A stretch of 18,423 nt of DNA, taken from positions 1 to 18,423 of the forward strand of contig QHOM01000072.1 in NCBI GenBank assembly GCA_003218785.1, written 5' to 3'. The notes under the pieces are model-generated. The model searched no databases and had not been told where the DNA came from. It saw only the letters and a list, made by a program, of their open reading frames with translations. Position 1 is the stretch's first letter. Each line of letters opens with the position of its first letter. The stretch is from Verrucomicrobiota bacterium. Lineage in GTDB: Bacteria; Verrucomicrobiota; Verrucomicrobiia; Chthoniobacterales; UBA10450. This document shows positions 7,101 through 13,662 of this stretch, piece after piece. Position numbers and translations under genes: made by a program.

Positions 7101-7156
7101 GCCTGACCTCCCGTTCTCTCCCTCTACCCTCTGGCTTCTGCCTTCGAACTTCGCTT
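7101..7156. repeat. Heptad-period tract abutting the lipoprotein stop codon
   Basis: Eight units (GCCTGAC, CTCCCGT, TCTCTCC, CTCTACC, CTCTGGC, TTCTGCC and two more). On the minus strand it starts immediately after the stop of the lipoprotein gene at 7157. Confidence 0.7.
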
Positions 7157-7372
7157 CTACGGCGTAGGCGAAGGAGACTCTGAAGGCGACGCCTCGGTCG
7201 CGGGCGCCTTCTTCTTGGCCGTGGTTCTCTTCTTATGCGGTGACGGCGATGGTGACGCCTTGGTGGTTGCCGCCGTCGCCGAAGTTGCCGTTGTTCCCTG
7301 TTGTTGCGTACAGGAAGCGACAAACGCGATGCCGATTAAGGCCGTGATTAAGGACAAAACAATTTTTTTCAT
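7157..7372 (-). CDS. Small Ser/Pro/Thr-rich lipoprotein
   Basis: A 71-residue exported lipoprotein. MKKIVLSLITALIGIAFVAS is the signal sequence and FVAS-Cys21 the lipobox; the mature part is low complexity (TTATSATAATT, SPSPSP, KKRTTAKKK, ending SPSESPSPTP). No domain is present, so it may be an extended tether or surface peptide. The ATG at 7372 was chosen because it sets the signal peptide at the N-terminus; a longer frame starting at 7480 runs through a heptad tract. TTATACAT lies 4-5 bases before the ATG and could be a -10, but no -35 is convincing. The mature tail resembles those of the proteins at 11901 and 10354. Confidence 0.7.
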   Translation of the reverse strand: MKKIVLSLITALIGIAFVASCTQQQGTTATSATAATTKASPSPSPHKKRTTAKKKAPATEASPSESPSPTP

Positions 7373-7434
7373 AGTATGTATAACGACTCCAGAATGTGCG
7401 GCGGCAGAGTAGATCGCAAGCAATAAAATTGCCA

Positions 7435-7476
7435 CTTCCCTCTCCCGCCCTCTGACCTCTGATTTCTTCCCCTTTC
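7435..7476. repeat. Heptad-period tract abutting the STAS-like gene stop
   Basis: Six units (CTTCCCT, CTCCCGC, CCTCTGA twice, TTTCTTC, CCCTTTC). On the minus strand they begin directly after the stop codon at 7477. Confidence 0.7.
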
Positions 7477-7884
7477 TCATTGATCGTGAGTCGCCATTTC
7501 CTCGGATGTCCCTCCGTCTTCTTTTACTAAGCTTTGCAGTGCGTCAGCCAGCGTCTCAAACGTGGTGATTTGAATTTCAGGACCGTAATGGAATTGCGAG
7601 AGAATATTGAGACCGATGTCTTTGTGCGGATCGGGCATCACTCTCGTCACTGAGGCGACTTGTTTTTCAGCCAGAGCATCCATGATCTGAGCGACATGAC
7701 CCGCCGCCACAGCGTCCATTGCGTCCAACCAGCGAAAATCCGCCAGGACCCTGAAGCCGGGGCCGACATTTTCCAATAGCTCGCGCACCTGCTGCGCGGC
7801 CTGCCGCGCCTGTTCTGCCGTCACCCGCTGGACCGCACTGATCACCAGGAGACGTTTCGATCGATCAAGCTCAACTGAATACAT
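7477..7884 (-). CDS. STAS/SpoIIAA-like domain protein, hypothetical
   Basis: A 135-residue soluble protein read from the ATG at 7884 (MYSVELDRSKRLLVIS). The pattern of a short beta strand, a helix rich in Ala/Gln (TAEQARQAAQQVRELLENV), then FRVLADFRWLDAMD and a helix through HVAQIMDAL resembles the STAS/SpoIIAA-like fold that binds partners or nucleotides in regulation. The fold call is by eye and weak. A longer frame to 8091 overlaps the divergent antitoxin gene and adds only low-quality sequence, so I reject that start. Function unknown. Confidence 0.6.
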   Translation of the reverse strand: MYSVELDRSKRLLVISAVQRVTAEQARQAAQQVRELLENVGPGFRVLADFRWLDAMDAVAAGHVAQIMDALAEKQVASVTRVMPDPHKDIGLNILSQFHYGPEIQITTFETLADALQSLVKEDGGTSEEMATHDQ

Positions 7885-7921
7885 ACTCCGTGACCATACT
7901 GCCGCGACCGTCTGCCCGCCA

Positions 7922-7949
7922 CGCCGTAGCCCGCGAACCCGCGACGGCG
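7922..7949. repeat. Short inverted repeat upstream of the RelE-type module
   Basis: CGCCGT (7922-7927) pairs with ACGGCG (7944-7949) around a CCGCG-rich centre. It sits just upstream of the -35 at 7956, a plausible operator position for an autoregulated toxin-antitoxin operon. Confidence 0.35.
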
Positions 7950-7955
7950 GCACGA

Positions 7956-7984
7956 TTGCCCTGGCGCAAGAAGCCTGCGATAAT
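7956..7984 (+). promoter_or_regulatory. Candidate leaderless promoter of the RelE/ParE module
   Basis: TTGCCC (7956-7961), exactly 17 bases, GATAAT (7979-7984), then 6 bases to the GTG start at 7991. The predicted transcription start falls on the start codon itself, and no Shine-Dalgarno is present. Confidence 0.55.
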
Positions 7985-7990
7985 GCTGGC

Positions 7991-8215
7991 GTGAGCACGA
8001 TCACCGAGATACAAAGCGCGATCGGCAAATTGCCGGCGAAAGAACGCTCTGCTCTCGCTGCGTGGCTCCGATCGCAGGATAAACCCCTCATGTCTGAAAG
8101 GGAAGAAGCGGCTTTGCTCGCCTCACTGGATAAAGCAGCTACCGAACTTGATGCCGGCCGCGGTGTCCCCGTCGAGCGCGTTCGCGAGATGATGGGTCAA
8201 TGGCTTACAAAGTAA
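7991..8215 (+). CDS. Antitoxin of a RelE/ParE-type toxin-antitoxin module (addiction-module component family)
   Basis: A 74-residue acidic, mostly helical protein beginning at a GTG. TEIQSAIGKLPAKERSALAAWLRSQ followed by a linker and the helix ALLASLDKAATELDAGRG is the pattern of small antitoxin-like components paired with RelE/ParE toxins. It would bind and neutralise the toxin encoded next and repress the operon. The toxin start overlaps the last 16 bases, so translation is coupled. The start is supported by a -10 ending 6 bases upstream, implying a leaderless message. Confidence 0.8.
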   Translation: MSTITEIQSAIGKLPAKERSALAAWLRSQDKPLMSEREEAALLASLDKAATELDAGRGVPVERVREMMGQWLTK

Positions 8216-8490
8216 TCTTCGCGCCTACTGCAATCGCGCGGCTCGAAGACATCGTTCGGTATATCGGAGCCGATGATCCCGAGACGGCCAAGGCGTTTGC
8301 AATGCATCTGATCGATCGCGCCGACTTGCTCTCGGAGTTCCCAGAACTGGGAACGCCCTATCGGAAACACAAAGACGTCAGACGGCTGCGGTGCGACCCT
8401 TATTTTATCTACTACCGCGTCCGCTCGAGCCAACCGGATGTCAAAGGTTATCGGTTGCTGGAATCCGAAATACTTTCTTGTGACTTCTGA
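8200..8490 (+). CDS. RelE/ParE-family toxin, C-terminus possibly frameshifted
   Basis: A 96-residue member of the small RNase/gyrase-poison fold. Visible are the helical hairpin LEDIVRYIGADDPETAKAF, the LSEFPELGTPYR turn and the strands VRRLRCDPYFIYYRVRS. These toxins cleave ribosome-bound mRNA (RelE) or inhibit gyrase (ParE); the sequence does not decide which. The last 20 residues (after VRSS) do not resemble the usual final strand with a Leu-Arg-Phe-Trp-His type motif. The +1 frame there reads KVIGCWNPKYF, a better fit, so one base may be missing around 8415-8435 and the toxin may be inactive. It ends inside a heptad tract. Confidence 0.82.
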   Translation: MAYKVIFAPTAIARLEDIVRYIGADDPETAKAFAMHLIDRADLLSEFPELGTPYRKHKDVRRLRCDPYFIYYRVRSSQPDVKGYRLLESEILSCDF

Positions 8491-8545
8491 TTTCCATCTT
8501 CTAACTACTATCTTCTAATTTAGAATTTCTACTTTCCTCGTCCTA
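8483..8545. repeat. Heptad-period tract between toxin stop and next start
   Basis: Nine units in phase (ACTTCTG, ATTTCCA, TCTTCTA, ACTACTA, TCTTCTA, ATTTAGA, ATTTCTA and two more). It spans from the toxin stop codon to the ATG at 8545, filling the whole spacer. Confidence 0.75.
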
Positions 8546-8763
8546 TGATTACGGAACGTGACATTACCGTTTGGATAATCTCCGCGTTTCTCGCGATCGG
8601 CATTGGCTGGAGTCGATATGCGAAATGGAAAACGCGCGACAAACTGGTGCGCGACCTGGCGGCGATGGATCCGGAGCGCCGCGAAAAAGTGCTCAGCCGC
8701 CTCAACCCGAAACTAGCGATGGAAGCTCGTCAAGAATTGATGAGGCGCTTTTACATCAGCTGA
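8545..8763 (+). CDS. Small single-helix membrane protein, hypothetical
   Basis: A 72-residue protein with one hydrophobic segment (residues 8-22, ITVWIISAFLAIGIG) followed by a basic, charged helical tail (KWKTRDKLVRDLAAMDPERREKVLSRL). The topology suggests N-terminus out or buried with a cytoplasmic coiled tail. I do not recognise the family. There is no Shine-Dalgarno; the upstream sequence is a heptad tract that includes TAGAAT 18 bases before the ATG. The stop codon is followed at once by another heptad tract. Confidence 0.6.
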   Translation: MITERDITVWIISAFLAIGIGWSRYAKWKTRDKLVRDLAAMDPERREKVLSRLNPKLAMEARQELMRRFYIS

Positions 8764-8812
8764 TGTCTGCTTCTCGATTTCTAATTCCTACTTTCGAATC
8801 TGTACTTCGTTC
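8764..8812. repeat. Heptad-period tract directly after a stop codon
   Basis: Seven units (TGTCTGC, TTCTCGA, TTTCTAA, TTCCTAC, TTTCGAA, TCTGTAC, TTCGTTC) starting on the base after the stop at 8763. Confidence 0.7.
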
Positions 8813-8919
8813 CGATTAAACCATTTTCGAATAACGAATTGACGTTGCCTATCAACCATCAAAACTTGCGCCGAAACGTTGAAGTCAGGCAATCGCGGAA
8901 TCGGACGCTGACCCTGTGA

Positions 8920-9075
8920 TTAGCAGTCGCAGCTCGTGCCGCAATTGCATGCCTTACCGTTATTCATTGGGCAGTTCTTGCCGCTCTTTTTGCATGGTGG
9001 CTGATCCGCCGCAAACGCAGTGGCGCAAATGACCGCCGCGAGAACCGAAAAGAGAATTTTGGTGCAGCTTTTCAT
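8920..9075 (-). CDS. Small exported cysteine-rich peptide, possible metal binder
   Basis: A 51-residue protein read from the ATG at 9075. Residues 1-22 are a clean signal peptide (KILFSVLAAVICATAFA, cleavage after AFA), and the 28-residue mature chain has six cysteines (28, 35, 43, 45, 49, 51) ending CNCGTSCDC. The CxC and CxxxCxC spacing suggests a soft-metal (Cu, Zn, Cd) or redox function in the periplasm, metallothionein-like in composition only. A longer frame begins at 9231 but would bury the signal peptide. GGAG occurs 14 bases upstream, too far to be decisive. Family not recognised. Confidence 0.65.
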   Translation of the reverse strand: MKSCTKILFSVLAAVICATAFAADQPPCKKSGKNCPMNNGKACNCGTSCDC

Positions 9076-9181
9076 GCGGCCGTAAACTTCTCCCGCAGCG
9101 ACTGCCAACGCCAGCAAAAAAATAGCGAGCCTGTGTTCTAGCTGCGTTTTGTACTCTAGAACTTCTAGTTGCCAATTTCCG

Positions 9182-9580
9182 ATGTCCTCCTCGCCTTTCG
9201 AAATGATCGTTCCAGTTCTAGCTGACGACATCGACGAGCAAAATCACGTCAACAACACCGTTTACCTGCGCTGGGTGCAGGATGTCGCCACCGCCCACTG
9301 GCGAGCAATCACCAGTCCCGAAGCGCAGGAGATGATCGGTTGGGTCGTATTGCGCCACGAAATCGATTACAAGACACCCGCCACGCTCGGCGACGAAATC
9401 GTGCTTCGCACATGGGTCGGAAAAGCCACCGGCCTCACGTTTGAACGGTTCACCGAGATCCGGCGTAAAAGCGATCGCCAGCTCTTCTCGCAGGCGCGCA
9501 CGCTCTGGTGTCCCGTCAATACTCAAACCGGCCGGCCAATGCGAGTGTCCGGAGAGGTGCGCGCGCAATTTTCCGTCTGA
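9182..9580 (+). CDS. Acyl-CoA thioesterase, 4HBT/YbgC-like hot-dog fold
   Basis: A 132-residue single-domain thioesterase that would hydrolyse acyl-CoA or acyl-ACP in the cytoplasm. DDIDEQNHVNNTVYLRW near the N-terminus is the hot-dog motif with the catalytic Asp and the His-Val-Asn-Asn turn before the long helix; VVLRHEIDYKTPATLGDEIVLRTWV and ARTLWCPVNTQTGRP are the following strands. The ATG at 9182 gives normal family length; the ATG at 9203 is possible and a TTG at 9149 less likely. It divides from the cysteine-rich peptide by about 100 bases and is followed after 69 bases by the ICMT-like gene. Chain-length preference cannot be inferred. Confidence 0.88.
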   Translation: MSSSPFEMIVPVLADDIDEQNHVNNTVYLRWVQDVATAHWRAITSPEAQEMIGWVVLRHEIDYKTPATLGDEIVLRTWVGKATGLTFERFTEIRRKSDRQLFSQARTLWCPVNTQTGRPMRVSGEVRAQFSV

Positions 9581-9649
9581 CCCACTTCGAGGCTTGCGAT
9601 TGCGTCGGGTACTTTGATGATCTCGCTTGCCCGCTCACGCTGTCAGTTG

Positions 9650-10318
9650 ATGACAAATCAGACCGCGAAAAACCTCGCTTTTGGACTCGGCGGCACGCTG
9701 CCGTTTCTCGCACTCGTCATTTGGGGTTGGGGCAATTGGACGACGTTCTTCGCGCATCCGGCACGAGTCGGGCTCATCGTCCTCACCCTAACAGGCGCAA
9801 TCGCTTTCGGCTTTTCTGGAAGCAGCAGTGTTGGAATCGGCCAGCGCGAAGATCCATCTAGCCGGTGGATTTTTATTCCTTTGATTGTCATCGCCGTCGC
9901 GTTCGCTTGGCTGCCGCCACATCTCGATCGTCTCAACCGCTGGACCATCGACGGGAATACTGTCCGTTACCTCGGATTAATCATCACCGCGATCGGCGGA
10001 TTCGTGCGTGTTGCTACCGTGTTCGAGCTCGGCCATCGCTTCAGTATCTTTGTCGCGCTTCAACCCGATCACCGCCTGAAGACCAACGGCTTTTACCGTT
10101 TTGTCCGGCACCCCAGCTATCTCGGGGCGCTCCTCGCGATGGCGGGCTGGGCGCTCGTGTTTCGGAGCATCATCGGTCTGCTCTTGACGGCGGCAATGTT
10201 CGTGCCCATCATCGCGCGCATCCGTGCCGAAGAAGATTTTCTGGTGCGCCAATTCGGCGAACAATATCGCTGCTATCAACAACGCACCCGCTGGCGACTG
10301 TTGCCATTCATCTACTGA
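9650..10318 (+). CDS. ICMT/PEMT-like membrane methyltransferase family protein
   Basis: A 222-residue multi-pass membrane protein. Hydrophobic segments lie at about 12-28, 40-55, 73-90, 105-125 and 165-190. The C-terminal signature (NGFYRFVRHPSYLGALL, then RIRAEEDFLVRQFGEQYRCYQQRT) is the SAM-binding region shared by isoprenylcysteine carboxyl methyltransferases and phospholipid N-methyltransferases; in bacteria most members have unknown substrates. The ATG at 9650 is chosen because the hydrophobic region begins soon after; an ATG at 9617 is in frame. Convergent with the TonB-like gene, with an octamer repeat between them. Confidence 0.87.
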   Translation: MTNQTAKNLAFGLGGTLPFLALVIWGWGNWTTFFAHPARVGLIVLTLTGAIAFGFSGSSSVGIGQREDPSSRWIFIPLIVIAVAFAWLPPHLDRLNRWTIDGNTVRYLGLIITAIGGFVRVATVFELGHRFSIFVALQPDHRLKTNGFYRFVRHPSYLGALLAMAGWALVFRSIIGLLLTAAMFVPIIARIRAEEDFLVRQFGEQYRCYQQRTRWRLLPFIY

Positions 10319-10334
10319 ACGCCGCCCTCCTCCG

Positions 10335-10358
10335 CTTCAACGATTTAACGATCTCATT
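10335..10358. repeat. Octamer repeat between convergent genes
   Basis: CTTCAACG, ATTTAACG and ATCTCATT lie in tandem and overlap the stop codon of the TonB-like gene. The first unit is identical to that of the octamer array at 11086. Confidence 0.6.
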
Positions 10359-10947
10359 CATACGTGATCGGCACTCGAACCTGCGACACCGTTCCGGGTT
10401 TGAACCGCCACCTTAGAAAAGTATCGGTCGTAACTTTATCGAGAATCGCATTACCTGTGCTTTGCGCCATCAGCGCGCTAGTAACCTTGCCGGTCGCGGT
10501 ATCAACGAGCATAACGCAAAGTCCGCTGCCAGTGATATTGGCCCGAATCGCTTGGTAGGGATACTCGGGCAGAGGAGCGCTAACTGCCATAGCTTTTGCA
10601 GCCGACATCGACATCAGGCTGACAGCCGGAAATTCGGGGGCCTTGGGTTGCGCGGAAATCGCCCGCCTTCTTGGACGTGTTTTCTTTTCTCCCGTCGCCG
10701 CGGGTGTTGCCAGTTCTTCTGCAGGGGGCGTCTGCTCTGCGACCGGAGTGGGCTTTGGACTTGGCGTTTCAGCTGAAATTTCGAGACTCGGTTTTGACCT
10801 TCGCTTTTTCGGACCGGGTGTTGGCGTTGCTTCCACCGGCTGTGCCTGTTCTGGAAGCGTTGCGGACGTGGCCTCTTGCGCTTGCGCGAACCGTGACCCG
10901 GCGAACGCAATACCAATGCACAGGATGATTCCCCTACGGAAGCACAT
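10354..10947 (-). CDS. TonB C-terminal-domain protein with proline-rich spacer
   Basis: A 197-residue protein. Residues 1-24 are a signal peptide or signal anchor (IILCIGIAFAG, with AQA-Q as a possible cleavage site). Residues about 28-110 are a Pro/Ala/Thr/Lys-rich periplasm-spanning linker (ATPTPGPKKRR, SPKPTPVAEQTPP). Residues about 125-197 match the TonB C-terminal fold (PLPEYPYQAIRANITGSG, FLRWRFKPGT, final VRVPITYE), which contacts TonB boxes of outer-membrane receptors. The ATG at 10947 is chosen because it places the hydrophobic segment at the N-terminus. If the signal is cleaved the protein could not transmit ExbB/ExbD energy, so anchor versus secreted is the open point. No ExbB/ExbD or receptor gene is nearby. 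Confidence 0.82.
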   Translation of the reverse strand: MCFRRGIILCIGIAFAGSRFAQAQEATSATLPEQAQPVEATPTPGPKKRRSKPSLEISAETPSPKPTPVAEQTPPAEELATPAATGEKKTRPRRRAISAQPKAPEFPAVSLMSMSAAKAMAVSAPLPEYPYQAIRANITGSGLCVMLVDTATGKVTSALMAQSTGNAILDKVTTDTFLRWRFKPGTVSQVRVPITYE

Positions 10948-10971
10948 CAAGAAAACTTCCGCTGCTTCCTT

Positions 10972-11013
10972 CACTCCGCAATCCGCATTCCGCAATTCTC
11001 AATCCTGCCTTCC
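10972..11013. repeat. Heptad-period tract upstream of the TonB-like gene
   Basis: Six units (CACTCCG, CAATCCG, CATTCCG, CAATTCT, CAATCCT, GCCTTCC). The phrase TCCGCATTCCGCA also occurs in the tract at 15305-15423, so the arrays share words as well as period. Confidence 0.75.
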
Positions 11014-11085
11014 ATGGCTCGCCTGCGTGTCGCGCCGGAGTAGGACACAGACGGAAGCCCCGTGTCTGGAGATGAAGGGGGCCGC

Positions 11086-11125
11086 TCTCAACGCTTCAAC
11101 GCTTCAACGATTCAACGATTGGACG
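11086..11125. repeat. Octamer tandem repeat
   Basis: Five 8-base units: TCTCAACG, CTTCAACG, CTTCAACG, ATTCAACG, ATTGGACG. A second period class beside the heptads, sharing its unit with 10335-10358. Confidence 0.85.
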
Positions 11126-11130
11126 TTCCA

Positions 11131-11219
11131 GTCTGCCCTTTGCCCTGTTCCGGTTTCCGCTTTCTAATTCTTAATTTTTTTTTTCTAAATTCCTGCTTCA
11201 TCCTTCAGCCTTCTTACTT
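11131..11219. repeat. Heptad-period tract running up to a start codon
   Basis: About thirteen units in unbroken phase (CTGTTCC, GGTTTCC, GCTTTCT, AAATTCC, TCCTTCA, GCCTTCT among them) ending at the ATG at 11220. It replaces any recognisable ribosome-binding site. Confidence 0.75.
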
Positions 11220-11810
11220 ATGAAAATCCTTCTCGCCGGAATTCTAGGGGGAGTCGTCATGTTTATCTGGACATCGATCGCCCACATGGCGTTGCCTCTG
11301 GGCGAAGCTGGCCTCCGCGAAATTCCAAATGAATCAGCCGTCCTCGGCGCAATGCAAAACAACATCGGCGAACAGACCGGTCTTTACATTTTTCCTGCGC
11401 CTGGCGTCGGCAAGAACGCAACCCGACAGGAAAAGAACGAAGCGATGAAACACATGGGCGAAAAAATGGCGACGAATCCTTCCGGCATTCTCATGTATCA
11501 TGCGCCCGGGCGCCCGTTCACGTTGGGCAAATGGCTCGGAATCGAATTCGGCACTGAACTGCTCGAAGCGATCCTGGTCCTGTTCCTCCTCGCCCAGACA
11601 CGCATCGCGAGTTTCGCCGGCCGAGTCGGCTTCGTTTTGGCTGCCGGAATACTCGCCGCTATCGCTACCAACGTTTCTTATTGGAACTGGTATGGCTTCC
11701 CTGGTGTTTACACCGCCGGCTACATGTTCATCCAGATCGTCGGCTTCTTTCTTGTGGGAATCGTTGCGGCGTTCGTGCTGCGAAAGACCTCGGTCCGAAC
11801 CGCGCCCTGA
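11220..11810 (+). CDS. Conserved membrane protein, function unknown
   Basis: A 196-residue inner-membrane protein with four hydrophobic segments (about 3-20, 109-125, 132-152 and 166-188) and a long extracytoplasmic loop after the first helix (residues 24-100, with FPAPGVGKNATRQEKNEAMKHMGEKM). I recognise the arrangement GGVVMFIWTSIAHMALPLGEAG, HAPGRPFTLGKWLGIEFG, SYWNWYGFP as a conserved hypothetical family, but no activity is known to me. The start codon is preceded by a heptad tract and not by a Shine-Dalgarno. Another heptad tract starts on the base after its stop codon. Confidence 0.8.
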   Translation: MKILLAGILGGVVMFIWTSIAHMALPLGEAGLREIPNESAVLGAMQNNIGEQTGLYIFPAPGVGKNATRQEKNEAMKHMGEKMATNPSGILMYHAPGRPFTLGKWLGIEFGTELLEAILVLFLLAQTRIASFAGRVGFVLAAGILAAIATNVSYWNWYGFPGVYTAGYMFIQIVGFFLVGIVAAFVLRKTSVRTAP

Positions 11811-11852
11811 TTCTGTTCTCTGTCATCTGCCCTTTGGCTTCGCATCTCTGTG
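11811..11852. repeat. Heptad-period tract directly after a stop codon
   Basis: Six units (TTCTGTT, CTCTGTC, ATCTGCC, CTTTGGC, TTCGCAT, CTCTGTG) from the base after the TGA at 11808-11810. Confidence 0.7.
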
Positions 11853-11864
11853 CGTCGGAATGTG

Positions 11865-11894
11865 TTGACTGCAATCCTGCCGCTTCGTTATACT
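11865..11894 (+). promoter_or_regulatory. Strong candidate leaderless promoter of the Ser/Pro-rich exported protein
   Basis: TTGACT (11865-11870), 18-base spacer, TATACT (11889-11894), then 6 bases to the ATG at 11901. Both hexamers match consensus at five of six positions, and the predicted start of transcription is the ATG. Confidence 0.65.
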
Positions 11895-11900
11895 GACATT

Positions 11901-12326
11901 ATGAGTACCAAGTTTTTTGCCCTCATTTCTGTAATCGGACTTGCCGCGATCTGCATTGTGCAAGGTCAATCACCCAGCCCGGCCGAGTCGCCCGCTGCAT
12001 CGCCCTCACCGGCTGAGAAAGCTGCATCGCCTTCACCCGGCGGGTCGCCAGCGGCTTCGCCCAAAGAAAAACCCGCTCGCAAAAAAGCAAAAACTGAGAC
12101 AAAAGCGCGTCCGGCCGCAAGTCCTGTGCCTGCAGGGCGCACGACCGAGGAAGCGGCCAACCCACCCGCACCGGGCGGGGGCCACGGTCTCGTGTGGGTT
12201 AATACGGAGACGCATGTTTACCACAGGGAAGGCTCGCGTTTTTACGGCACGACGAGGCAGGGCAAATACATGACCGAACAGGACGCAATCCAAGCGGGAA
12301 ACAAAGCCGCGCCCAAGGGACCATAG
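11901..12326 (+). CDS. Exported Ser/Pro/Ala-rich protein with small conserved C-terminal domain
   Basis: A 141-residue protein. Residues 1-23 are a signal peptide (FFALISVIGLAAICIVQGQ), 24-90 a low-complexity Ser/Pro/Ala/Lys linker (SPSPAESPAASPSP, KEKPARKKAKTETKA), and about 95-141 a compact domain (GLVWVNTETHVYHREGSRFYGTTRQGKYMTEQDAI) of a conserved but unnamed type. The domain has regular aromatic residues and a GKYM turn, possibly a small surface-binding module. The ATG at 11901 is chosen because it gives the signal peptide; the frame is open further upstream to 11850. A near-consensus promoter ends 6 bases before it. Confidence 0.8.
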   Translation: MSTKFFALISVIGLAAICIVQGQSPSPAESPAASPSPAEKAASPSPGGSPAASPKEKPARKKAKTETKARPAASPVPAGRTTEEAANPPAPGGGHGLVWVNTETHVYHREGSRFYGTTRQGKYMTEQDAIQAGNKAAPKGP

Positions 12327-12351
12327 GAAGGCAACGGCTAAGGAAGAATCG

Positions 12352-12777
12352 TTATCGTTCGGTGTAAAGTTCCCGCACCGTCAGGGTCGGGCGGCCAGCC
12401 ATGTTCGCGTATGTTGCCTCAGCCTTGTGATCGCTGCGTTTGAATCGACGTTCTTTCGACTTGTCGTCCGGCGCCCACGTCGCGCCGCCAGCATTCGCCT
12501 TTAGGAATCTTGTGATCTCTTTTTCGGAAAGATCGGTACCCTTGACGTGAGAATATCTTTCCAAAACGCTGCGGCGGTCGGCGAAAATTACAAAGTAAAA
12601 ATATCGATCCTTATGGTAAAGAACGCTGACCGCTCCATCATCGAGTAAATGTCGCTCGATTATTTGGCCGTATGAATCTTCAATTTTGTCGCCGTTGTCG
12701 CCCAGGTTAGCCCAGACCCAGCTCAACGCTGTGAAAACCGCCAGAACAACGACAAGAAATTGCTTCACATCTGTCAT
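12352..12777 (-). CDS. Small exported or membrane-anchored protein, hypothetical
   Basis: A 141-residue protein whose first 26 residues (MTDVKQFLVVVLAVFTALSWVWANLG) form a signal peptide or anchor. The rest is mixed alpha/beta with YFYFVIFADRRSVLERYSH and a lysine/arginine-rich tail (DDKSKERRFKRSDHKAEATY). I do not recognise the family. The ATG at 12777 is chosen over a frame extending to 12858 because it places the hydrophobic segment at the N-terminus. It converges on the Ser/Pro-rich protein with 25 bases between stops and diverges from the broken RraA-type gene. Confidence 0.65.
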   Translation of the reverse strand: MTDVKQFLVVVLAVFTALSWVWANLGDNGDKIEDSYGQIIERHLLDDGAVSVLYHKDRYFYFVIFADRRSVLERYSHVKGTDLSEKEITRFLKANAGGATWAPDDKSKERRFKRSDHKAEATYANMAGRPTLTVRELYTER

Positions 12778-12890
12778 TCCGACAGTTTGCAGAAATCCGC
12801 AACACGGCGCGCGGGGACGCCGCTGGGTAGACTGCAGCAATCTTCCTCCCTTTTGCAAAGCCAGCCGAATGCGAGCAGGGTCGCAGCATC

Positions 12891-13591
12891 GAAGCGGAAT
12901 CGCTATCTCGCGCTTTTGCCGAACTTTCGACTCCGCTCATCGCCGATGCCGCTCTGCGCTTGAAGATTCCGCTCCGAATCAGTCCGCCTGGCATCCGGCC
13001 GGTGACGCCCGATCGACGTCTCGCTGCCCAGCGCTACCGGTCGGACATTTTGGAAGCGTCGATGTTTTTCTGGAAGCAATGCAGGGGCAACCGGGCGAAG
13101 TTCTGATAATCGATAACGGCGGCCGCTTGGACGAAGGCTGCATCGGCGATTTAACTGCGCTCGAGACTCAACACTGCGGTTTGGCTGGAATCATAGTCTG
13201 GGGCGTGCATCGCGATACGCCAGAGCTCCGGCAGATTCGTCTGCCCATTTTCAGCTATGGGGCATGTCGTTCCGGCCCGCGACGGCTCGACCCTCGTGAT
13301 TCCTCGGCGTTGCGTTCCGCACGCTTTGGTAACTTCCTGGTCGAAGCCGACGATGTCGTTTTCGCCGACGACGATGGTTGTTTGTTTGCCGTTGCGGAGC
13401 GTGTCGACGAACTGCTTGGCGTTGCACACGAAATCTGGCAACGGGAACGGCATCAGGCGGAGGCGATCAAAAGCGGGCACTCGCTGCGGGAACAGTTGGA
13501 GTTTGCGCGGTATCTCGAGAAACGAGCAACCGATCCCAGTTACACGTTTCGGGAACACCTGCGAAAAATAAGCGGCGCAATCGAGGAATGA
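12891..13591 (+). pseudogene. RraA-family (dimethylmenaquinone methyltransferase-like/aldolase) gene, frameshifted
   Basis: Two reading frames carry consecutive parts of one RraA-family protein. From 12891 frame 3 gives ESLSRAFAELSTPLIADA, then PPGIRPVTPDRRLA. From about 13031 frame 2 continues ALPVGHFGSVDVFLEAM, IIDNGGRLDEGCIGDL, SYGACRSGPRRLDPRD, DDVVFADDDG and the end YTFREHLRKISGAIEE. Between the last matched codons (13023-13025 and 13031) there are 5 bases where two codons are expected, so one base is missing. Frame 3 also lacks an ATG, GTG or TTG before the conserved region, so the start is lost or in another frame. Intact members act as aldolases/decarboxylases on oxo acids or as RNase E inhibitors. 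Either a decayed gene or an assembly error. Confidence 0.8.
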
Positions 13592-13662
13592 TCAAATCGC
13601 TCGATGCCCCCGCGCTGGACCCGCCTGCGCCGCTCCCTGGCATGCGATCCGCTCGCGGCAGA

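Noticed and set aside
7066..7323. Arg/Pro-rich minus-strand frame
   Set aside because: Alternative-frame shadow of the lipoprotein gene plus a heptad tract.
11041..11069. Imperfect hairpin around GACAC and GTGTC
   Set aside because: Only a 5-bp exact stem with mismatches; too weak to call a terminator or repeat.
12686..12890. Upstream part of a long plus-strand frame leading into the RraA-type sequence
   Set aside because: It is the antisense shadow of the minus-strand gene 12352-12777 and of the RraA N-terminus in frame 3; its residues match nothing.
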